Shown one piece after another: positions 1-3,622 of a DNA stretch of 5,460 nt. This stretch comes from Myxococcales bacterium. Lineage in GTDB: Bacteria > Myxococcota_A > Polyangia > Nannocystales > Nannocystaceae. The translations under genes were made by a program, and so were the position numbers. Numbering within the stretch: the stretch's first letter is position 1; the number at the start of each line of letters is the position of its first letter. The stretch spans positions 1 to 5,460 of the forward strand of contig JACKDU010000031.1 of NCBI GenBank assembly GCA_020633335.1, read 5' to 3'. Under the pieces are notes generated by a model that did no database searches, was not told where the DNA came from, and was given only the letters and a program-made list of their open reading frames with translations.

Positions 1-1010
1 GACGCCATCTGGAGCCCAGCGTGCCGCAAATGAGCGGCGATCGCAGCGACGCCTCCACCGGCCTCTGCGATCCGGGTCGCGCATGTTCGGCGGAGTACAT
101 GAGAGCCCAACCATCGGATCTCGGCTGCACGCACGAGCTGGCGAAGCCGTCGAGTGAATATCCGCTCATCCCAGTGCGAGCCGTCGGTGTCCGCGAGGAC
201 GAAGCCGCGCGCTGATCGAGTGCCGAGACGTTGGAGCGCCGCGGCGAGGCGGGCGGTGACGCCGACAACACCGTCAGCGTGACCCTTCGTCGTCTCGCCG
301 AGATCGTCGCCGACGAGGGTCGTGCGGACGGTGAGGGTCGCTCGATTGAAGTCGACGTCTTCCCAGCGGAGGGCGAGGATCTCACCGCGGCGGAGACCGC
401 CGTCGAGGCCGAGGAGGACAGCGGCAAGGAGCTGTGGGTCATTCGCGGCCGCGCCGAGGAGGAGTTCGACCTCCTCCGGCGTGTAGGCGATCGGTTCCTT
501 GCGGATCCGCCGCGGGATCTCGATCGGGACTGGCATCCGCTCCAGGACCCCGAGCCGGATTGCTCGACCGAGAATCGCCTTGAGGGTCTTCAGCACCTCG
601 GCAGCTGTGCTCCGCGCCCGCTCCAGGAGTCGCGTCTTGAGCTCGACGAGGTCGCGCTCCCCGAGCTCGTCGAGCCTCCGGTCGCCTACCACCGGGAGGA
701 TGTGGACCCGGAGGTGGACGTCGTAGTTCCGCAGGGTGTTCTTCCCCAGCCGATCAGCGCGGCACGCCTCCATGAACGTCACCGCAAATTCCCGAAGCGT
801 TGGCGGCGGCTGGACCTCCGGAGGCGGCGGCGGGGCGAGGAGTTGGGCGAGGAGGTCCTGCTCTCGTGCCTTCGCCCAGCGCTCGGCGTTATGGCGGCCG
901 CTGACGGGCGCCTTGACGCGCCAGCGCCTCCGCTGACCGCTCGGCGCGACGAGGGTGATGTCGACCTCGTAGTGGGTCTTCGAGCCCTTCCAGGGCCGGA
1001 GGCGGATCAT
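1..1010 (-). CDS. Tyrosine recombinase / phage-type integrase, 3' end cut by the window
   Basis: A site-specific DNA recombinase that would integrate and excise the element through a covalent phosphotyrosine intermediate. The frame is open for 336 codons from ATG at 1010 to the left edge. Residues 1-58 are a basic, beta-rich N-terminal part that probably binds arm sites, followed by a Pro-rich linker (about 60-70). The helical core-binding domain is about 71-160, with the familiar pattern TLREFA...LRNYDVHLRVHILP. The catalytic domain starts near 175 and shows GLRRGEI (catalytic Arg207), LALRWEDVDF, the beta-hairpin Lys (TTKG, Lys242), HVLR (His304, Arg307) and LRH (His330). The nucleophilic Tyr, normally about nine residues after that His, falls just outside the window. 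The start overlaps the excisionase stop in ATGA, with GGGGGAG 8 nt upstream (1019-1025). Oddities: LRH replaces the usual LGH, and the 3' third uses more A/T-ending codons. Family assignment is near certain; the attachment site is not visible. Confidence 0.96.
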   Translation of the reverse strand, partial: MIRLRPWKGSKTHYEVDITLVAPSGQRRRWRVKAPVSGRHNAERWAKAREQDLLAQLLAPPPPPEVQPPPTLREFAVTFMEACRADRLGKNTLRNYDVHLRVHILPVVGDRRLDELGERDLVELKTRLLERARSTAAEVLKTLKAILGRAIRLGVLERMPVPIEIPRRIRKEPIAYTPEEVELLLGAAANDPQLLAAVLLGLDGGLRRGEILALRWEDVDFNRATLTVRTTLVGDDLGETTKGHADGVVGVTARLAAALQRLGTRSARGFVLADTDGSHWDERIFTRRLRQLVRAAEIRWLGSHVLRRTCATRIAEAGGGVAAIAAHLRHAGLQMA

Positions 1011-1237
1011 CGTGACTGCTCCCCCGAGGTCGCGCTCTGGGCCAGCCAGGCGGCGATGATGTCCGGGTCGAAGCGGAGGCTGCGGCCGAGGCGGATCCCG
1101 CCCGGGATGCCGCCGCGGGCGTGCCGGGCGTAGATGGCCCCGCGGGTGGTCGAGAGCATCGTGGCGAGGGCGTCGGCGGTGATCAGCGGGCGCGCAGGCA
1201 GCGGGGGAGGGGCAGCGGGGACACGAGCACGGGACAT
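1007..1237 (-). CDS. Excisionase-like / AlpA-type helix-turn-helix DNA-binding protein
   Basis: A small DNA-binding protein of 76 aa. After a Pro/Ala-rich N-terminal arm (1-17) comes a winged helix of the MerR-like excisionase class. LITADALATML (18-28) is the first helix, STTRGAIYARHARG (29-42) holds the recognition helix, and the wing GGIRLGRSLRF (46-56) is followed by DPDIIAAWL (57-65), the usual end of this fold. These proteins either bend attachment-site DNA to direct the integrase towards excision or act as transcriptional activators. The adjacent integrase, sharing an ATGA overlap, favours a recombination-directionality role, but that is inference. I chose ATG at 1237 because AGGAG lies 7 nt upstream; an in-frame ATG at 1279 would add 14 Pro-rich residues and has no clear ribosome binding site. 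No frameshift or missing core element is seen. Confidence 0.9.
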   Translation of the reverse strand: MSRARVPAAPPPLPARPLITADALATMLSTTRGAIYARHARGGIPGGIRLGRSLRFDPDIIAAWLAQSATSGEQSR

Positions 1238-1244
1238 GGGAGGA

Positions 1245-1249
1245 CTCCT
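1245..1249 (-). promoter_or_regulatory. Ribosome binding site of the excisionase-like gene
   Basis: AGGAG on the minus strand, 7 nt before ATG at 1237. It decides the start in favour of 1237 over the upstream in-frame ATG at 1279, which has no purine-rich box at the right distance. Confidence 0.7.
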
Positions 1250-1275
1250 GGGGGGCGGTCCATCCTTGGGGGCGA

Positions 1276-1297
1276 CCATGGCCGGCGTGGCCGATGG
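1276..1297 (-). other. GC-rich hairpin in the gap ahead of the excisionase gene
   Basis: On the minus strand CCAT-C-GGCC pairs with GGCC-ATGG: eight base pairs with one bulged C and a 5-nt loop (ACGCC). No T run follows, so it is not a classical intrinsic terminator. It could slow or process a read-through transcript, or be a protein-binding dyad. It covers the alternative excisionase ATG at 1279. In DNA this GC-rich a stem of this size can arise by chance. Confidence 0.3.
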
Positions 1298-1348
1298 CTT
1301 GAGGGCGGAACGGGCTCGTCGGCTGGGAGGTGCTCGACAGCGATCGGG

Positions 1349-1981
1349 TTACTTCGGCGTGGCGATCCGGTAGACGATCGCGCCGACGATCGCCGTGCCT
1401 GCGAGGACGCCTCCGACCTTCCACCATGAAATTCCGGGCTCGGGCTCGGGCTCGACGTCCAGGGCCTCGCCGACGTCGTCGACGATGCCGCCGACGGCGT
1501 CGCTGGCGGCCTCGGCCCCGCCGAGGAGCGTCGATGTCGTCGGGCTCTCCTCGCGCAGAGTGTCGCGCCAGTCCTTGAGCTCCTCTGCGGGTGGGTTCGC
1601 GGGGTCGAAGGTGCCGACGAGCTGGGTGACCGGCGCGCCGTACCACTCCGCGAGGGTGTTGATGCGTGGGAACGCCTCGAAGATCGGCCGAAAGAGCGGC
1701 AGCGCCTCGGCCTTCGCCCGACATGTCGCCTCGTCGCTGCCGCCGCGCTGACAGACCTCGAAGGCGAGGCGGCGCTCCTTGTCGGCGCCCGGGAGCTTCA
1801 TCTCGTCGAGGAAGCGGCGGCGGCCCTCGAGGGTCGCGTAGCGGTAGACCTGGCTCACCCGCGTGAGCGCCTCGTCGCGCCAGCGTGGGGCGTCCTTGTC
1901 GGTGGCGGCGCGGTAGGTGTCCACGAAGGCGCCCAGATCGAGGTAGAGCTGGGAGCGGAGCTTGTCGACCTCGGCGCTCAT
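1349..1981 (-). CDS. Unrecognised 210-aa protein with C-terminal membrane anchor
   Basis: I do not recognise this family. Residues 1-145 look like a folded, mostly helical domain rich in charged and aromatic residues (QLYLDLGAFVDTYR, RVSQVYRYATLEGRRRFLDE). It has two cysteines ten residues apart (Cys77, Cys87) that could form a disulphide if exported. Residues 150-183 are a small, flexible Gly/Ala/Asp/Glu stretch ending in an EPEPEP tract. Residues 186-206 (from WWKVGG to VYRIA) form the only hydrophobic segment, rich in small residues, leaving a four-residue tail. There is no N-terminal signal, so it resembles a tail-anchored protein. The ATG overlaps the preceding stop in ATGA, with only a weak GGAAGG 10 nt upstream (1992-1997), so translational coupling is likely. 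The frame also runs open upstream to 2266, but that part is a shadow of the neighbouring gene. Gene reality is well supported; function unknown. Confidence 0.85.
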   Translation of the reverse strand: MSAEVDKLRSQLYLDLGAFVDTYRAATDKDAPRWRDEALTRVSQVYRYATLEGRRRFLDEMKLPGADKERRLAFEVCQRGGSDEATCRAKAEALPLFRPIFEAFPRINTLAEWYGAPVTQLVGTFDPANPPAEELKDWRDTLREESPTTSTLLGGAEAASDAVGGIVDDVGEALDVEPEPEPGISWWKVGGVLAGTAIVGAIVYRIATPK

Positions 1982-2178
1982 GGGGCGGCCGCCTTCCGCC
2001 GGCCGAGCCAGTTGCCGAGGACCACCCCGCAGAGCAGGCCCGTGAGACCGCCGACCACGAACGAGACGCGGGTCGCGGTCACGCAGCCCTCGGCGAGGAT
2101 CTCGACCTGGCGGCGGCAGTTGTGGAGGACCTCGTCGGCCGCTGCGGTGCCCGGAGGTGTTCGTTGGTTGGTCTCCAT
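1978..2178 (-). CDS. Small single-span membrane protein with five-glycine zipper
   Basis: A 66-aa protein of unknown family. The N-terminal 15 residues are polar. Residues 16-35 can form a charged helix with Cys21 and Cys32. Residues about 37-58 are a membrane segment, followed by a basic tail (GRRKAAAP). The segment has glycine at 43, 47, 51, 55 and 59, an unbroken GxxxG series along one helix face. Such glycine zippers are known to pack membrane helices tightly in oligomers, channels and virion membrane or coat proteins. A homo-oligomeric role is therefore inferred, not shown. ATG at 2178 has a strong AGGAGG 5 nt upstream that includes part of the preceding stop codon. Its own stop overlaps the next start in ATGA. 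A holin-like or coat-like protein is possible; nothing in the sequence decides between them. Confidence 0.85.
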   Translation of the reverse strand: METNQRTPPGTAAADEVLHNCRRQVEILAEGCVTATRVSFVVGGLTGLLCGVVLGNWLGRRKAAAP

Positions 2179-2183
2179 CTCGG

Positions 2184-2190
2184 CCTCCTA
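2184..2190 (-). promoter_or_regulatory. Ribosome binding site fused to the upstream stop codon (TAGGAGG)
   Basis: TAG, the stop of the 402-aa gene, supplies the first bases of TAGGAGG, 5 nt before ATG at 2178. A ribosome terminating here sits on the next Shine-Dalgarno sequence, which suggests coupled translation and fixes the start of the 66-aa protein. Confidence 0.75.
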
Positions 2191-3396
2191 GTGGGTGCTC
2201 CGGGGGTTCTTGAGCAGGATTCCGCCTGCGTCGTGGAAGTAGAGGAAGGGTTGCTCGGGGTCGCACCAGTCGGGGTCGTCGTCGTCGTCGTCCTCGGCGG
2301 GGTCGTCGAGGTCGATGTCGGCGGGGTCGTCGTCGAGCGCGTCGCGCTTATCGGGCTCGTGGATGTCGTCGGGCTTGCCCGCGGTGGACGTGGGCGGCCC
2401 ATCGCGGATCGACACGAGCATCTGCGCGTGGCCGTCGACTTGCTCACGGAGGTCCGCGAGCGCCTCGTCGACCATCAGGAGATCGGCGGGGACGTGCTCG
2501 TGGATGTAGCGCTTGAGGGCGAAGAGCTCGCGCCGGAGCTCGGCGATCGGGTCGTCTGGATCCGCCAGGTCGGGTACGCCTGCCTCGGCGCGTGCGAGCG
2601 AGATCCGGCGGGGACGCGGCGTCGGCTCGTTCTGGAGCTCCTCGATCGCCAGGTCGTGAAGGTCGACGGTCCGCCGGAGCGAGGTCACGGCGTCCAGGCG
2701 ATCGACGAGGGCGCGCTCTACGTGGCGATCAACGTGCGCCCGTAGCTCGTCGAGCTCGCGGCGGAGCGCCGCCGCCTCGCTCGCGGGGATGTCCTCGGCG
2801 GCCGGCGGCTCCTCGACCGCCGGGATATCGACCTCGGTGACGTCAGCGGCCTTCGCGGCCTCAACCATGCCCTCGCCCTCCTCCGACTCGGCGACGCCGG
2901 CCTCGTCGTCGTCGGGTGACATGTCGTCTGGGTCGCCGTGCAGCGCCCAGGCGATCGCCGCGTCGACACGCTCTCTCGTCTGCTCCCAGAGAGCGTTCTT
3001 CGGCACGCACGGGACCAGCGGCTTGGTGTCGCGGACATGGAGAACACTCCGCCGGGGCATCGGAGCCGGGGCCTTGGGCTCGGCTACCAGCCGGATCGGC
3101 GGCGGCGCGGGCCGAGTCGCGGGATCGACCTTCGGGCGCCCGAGCCGGTCGATCACCGCCTGGAGATCGGGATCCTTTGGTGGCGGCGGGTCGCCGATCT
3201 TGGAGCTGTTGGCTCCCTTCGGGTGCTCGCTCTTCTCGCCCTCCGGCGACGCCTTCGCCTGCTCGGGTCCCGTCTCGTCCGCCTTGCCCTCCGGCTCCGG
3301 CTCCGCCGCGGGCGCGTCCTCCCCCAAGAGCTGCTCGCTGACCGTCACGAGCACGGCCGTCAGCAGGCAGCGGAGCAGCTTGTCGGTTGGCTTCAT
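2188..3396 (-). CDS. Unrecognised exported or membrane-anchored protein with duplicated helical repeat and Asp-rich tail
   Basis: A 402-aa protein I cannot assign. Residues 2-9 hold two Lys and an Arg, then a hydrophobic run (about 10-19, CLLTAVLVTV). APA at 28-30 is a possible signal-peptidase site, although the segment could instead stay as an anchor. Residues 31-115 are Pro/Ala/Glu/Lys-rich and probably extended. About 116-153 looks folded (VLHVRDTKPLVPCVP...AIAWALHG). Acidic sequence follows to about 205. Two gap-free 49-residue repeats lie at 210-258 and 286-334, both opening LRREL and both carrying H-V and V-D-x-H at the same positions; they look like coiled-coil or helical-hairpin units. 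Residues 352-377 are Asp-rich, including six consecutive Asp. The final 25 residues are aromatic (PFLYFHDAGG). This build suits an elongated protein reaching from a membrane, but that is inference. ATG at 3396 has GAGGAGG 6 nt upstream. Confidence 0.85.
   Translation of the reverse strand: MKPTDKLLRCLLTAVLVTVSEQLLGEDAPAAEPEPEGKADETGPEQAKASPEGEKSEHPKGANSSKIGDPPPPKDPDLQAVIDRLGRPKVDPATRPAPPPIRLVAEPKAPAPMPRRSVLHVRDTKPLVPCVPKNALWEQTRERVDAAIAWALHGDPDDMSPDDDEAGVAESEEGEGMVEAAKAADVTEVDIPAVEEPPAAEDIPASEAAALRRELDELRAHVDRHVERALVDRLDAVTSLRRTVDLHDLAIEELQNEPTPRPRRISLARAEAGVPDLADPDDPIAELRRELFALKRYIHEHVPADLLMVDEALADLREQVDGHAQMLVSIRDGPPTSTAGKPDDIHEPDKRDALDDDPADIDLDDPAEDDDDDDPDWCDPEQPFLYFHDAGGILLKNPRSTH
2275..2292. 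repeat. (GTC)6 trinucleotide repeat inside a coding region
   Basis: Six perfect GTC units on the plus strand, read as six GAC codons (Asp369-374) in the 402-aa protein. Several more GTC units lie nearby, interrupted. Slippage would change the Asp count without shifting the frame. Confidence 0.9.
2395..2541 (-). repeat. Second copy of 49-residue internal protein repeat
   Basis: Encodes residues 286-334 of the 402-aa protein. Aligned without gaps to residues 210-258, it shares 16 of 49 identities by hand count, including LRREL, H-V, L-R and V-D-x-H, plus several conservative pairs. Confidence 0.7.
2623..2769 (-). repeat. First copy of 49-residue internal protein repeat
   Basis: Encodes residues 210-258 of the 402-aa protein. 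The offset to the second copy is 76 residues; between them lies a basic, Pro-rich linker (about 259-270) and an acidic one (about 271-285). The match is at protein level and the DNA has diverged, so the duplication is old or constrained mainly at the fold. Confidence 0.7.
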
Positions 3397-3402
3397 CGCG
3401 GT

Positions 3403-3409
3403 CCTCCTC
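3403..3409 (-). promoter_or_regulatory. Ribosome binding site of the 402-aa gene
   Basis: GAGGAGG on the minus strand, 6 nt before ATG at 3396. It overlaps the last base region of the upstream stop (TGAGAGGAGG reading through 3412-3403), again placing termination on top of reinitiation. Confidence 0.75.
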
Positions 3410-3622
3410 TCACCGGCGGGGCCGGAGCGCGCACGCGATCTGGTAGGTGGTGTAGGCGCCGAGGGCGAAGCCGACGACGCCCGCGGCCGAGACCGAGAGC
3501 GCCCAGCGAAGCCGCGCGGCGTTCACCAGGGCGTCTCGCTCGCGGCGCAGGGCCTCGTCGATCGTCTCGTCGGTGGTGGTGTAGTTGCGGCGTTCGGGCA
3601 CGGCGAGTCCTCGGGTGGTCAT
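3410..3622 (-). CDS. Small single-span membrane protein with basic C-terminus
   Basis: A 70-aa protein of unknown family. The first 17 residues are polar and slightly basic. Residues 18-39 are a charged helix (TDETIDEALRRERDALVNAA, then RLR). Residues about 40-66 are a hydrophobic span with small residues four apart (Ala47, Gly51, Gly55, Thr59). The protein ends in RPRR. The order amphipathic or charged helix, membrane span, basic tail is shared with the 66-aa protein two genes later and resembles, in outline only, small coat or membrane proteins of membrane-associated phages. No cleavable leader is seen, which argues against a standard filamentous-phage major coat protein. ATG at 3622 overlaps the upstream stop in ATGA, with GGAGAGGAA at 3634-3642, about 11 nt ahead. 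The frame is open further upstream to 3970, but that is a shadow of the preceding gene. Confidence 0.82.
   Translation of the reverse strand: MTTRGLAVPERRNYTTTDETIDEALRRERDALVNAARLRWALSVSAAGVVGFALGAYTTYQIACALRPRR

Larger units (their letters stand above)
1238..1348. other. Only intergenic gap: 111 nt between the membrane-protein operon and the excisionase
   Basis: This is the only gap longer than 13 nt in the window. I see no recognisable -35/-10 pair and no T-rich tract for an intrinsic terminator on the minus strand. It contains a GC-rich hairpin (1276-1297) and the excisionase ribosome binding site. It may hold a promoter for excisionase-integrase that does not look canonical, or the long operon may simply read through. 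Confidence 0.5.

Noticed and set aside
231..1133. Plus-strand frame of about 300 codons over the integrase
   Set aside because: It lies antisense to a clear tyrosine recombinase, gives low-complexity Arg/Glu/Asp-rich protein and has no convincing ribosome binding site. Long antisense frames are expected in DNA this rich in G+C.
1276..1297. Intrinsic terminator between the operon and the excisionase
   Set aside because: The stem is real but no T-rich tract follows on either strand, so I list it only as a hairpin.
1984..1993. Perfect GGCGGCCGCC palindrome
   Set aside because: It lies within coding sequence and such palindromes are common by chance at this base composition.
1982..2266. N-terminal extension of the 210-aa protein to an ATG at 2266
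   Set aside because: The added residues are Arg/Pro-rich shadow sequence overlapping the whole 66-aa gene; the ATGA overlap at 1978-1981 marks the real start.
1885..2745. Plus-strand frame of about 286 codons with valine-rich runs
   Set aside because: The valine runs are the antisense reading of the Asp-coding GTC repeats. The minus-strand genes have interlocked stops and strong ribosome binding sites.
3337..3396. Lipoprotein signal around Cys10 of the 402-aa protein
   Set aside because: The residues before Cys10 are Leu-Leu-Arg, not a lipobox, and the hydrophobic stretch follows the cysteine instead of preceding it.
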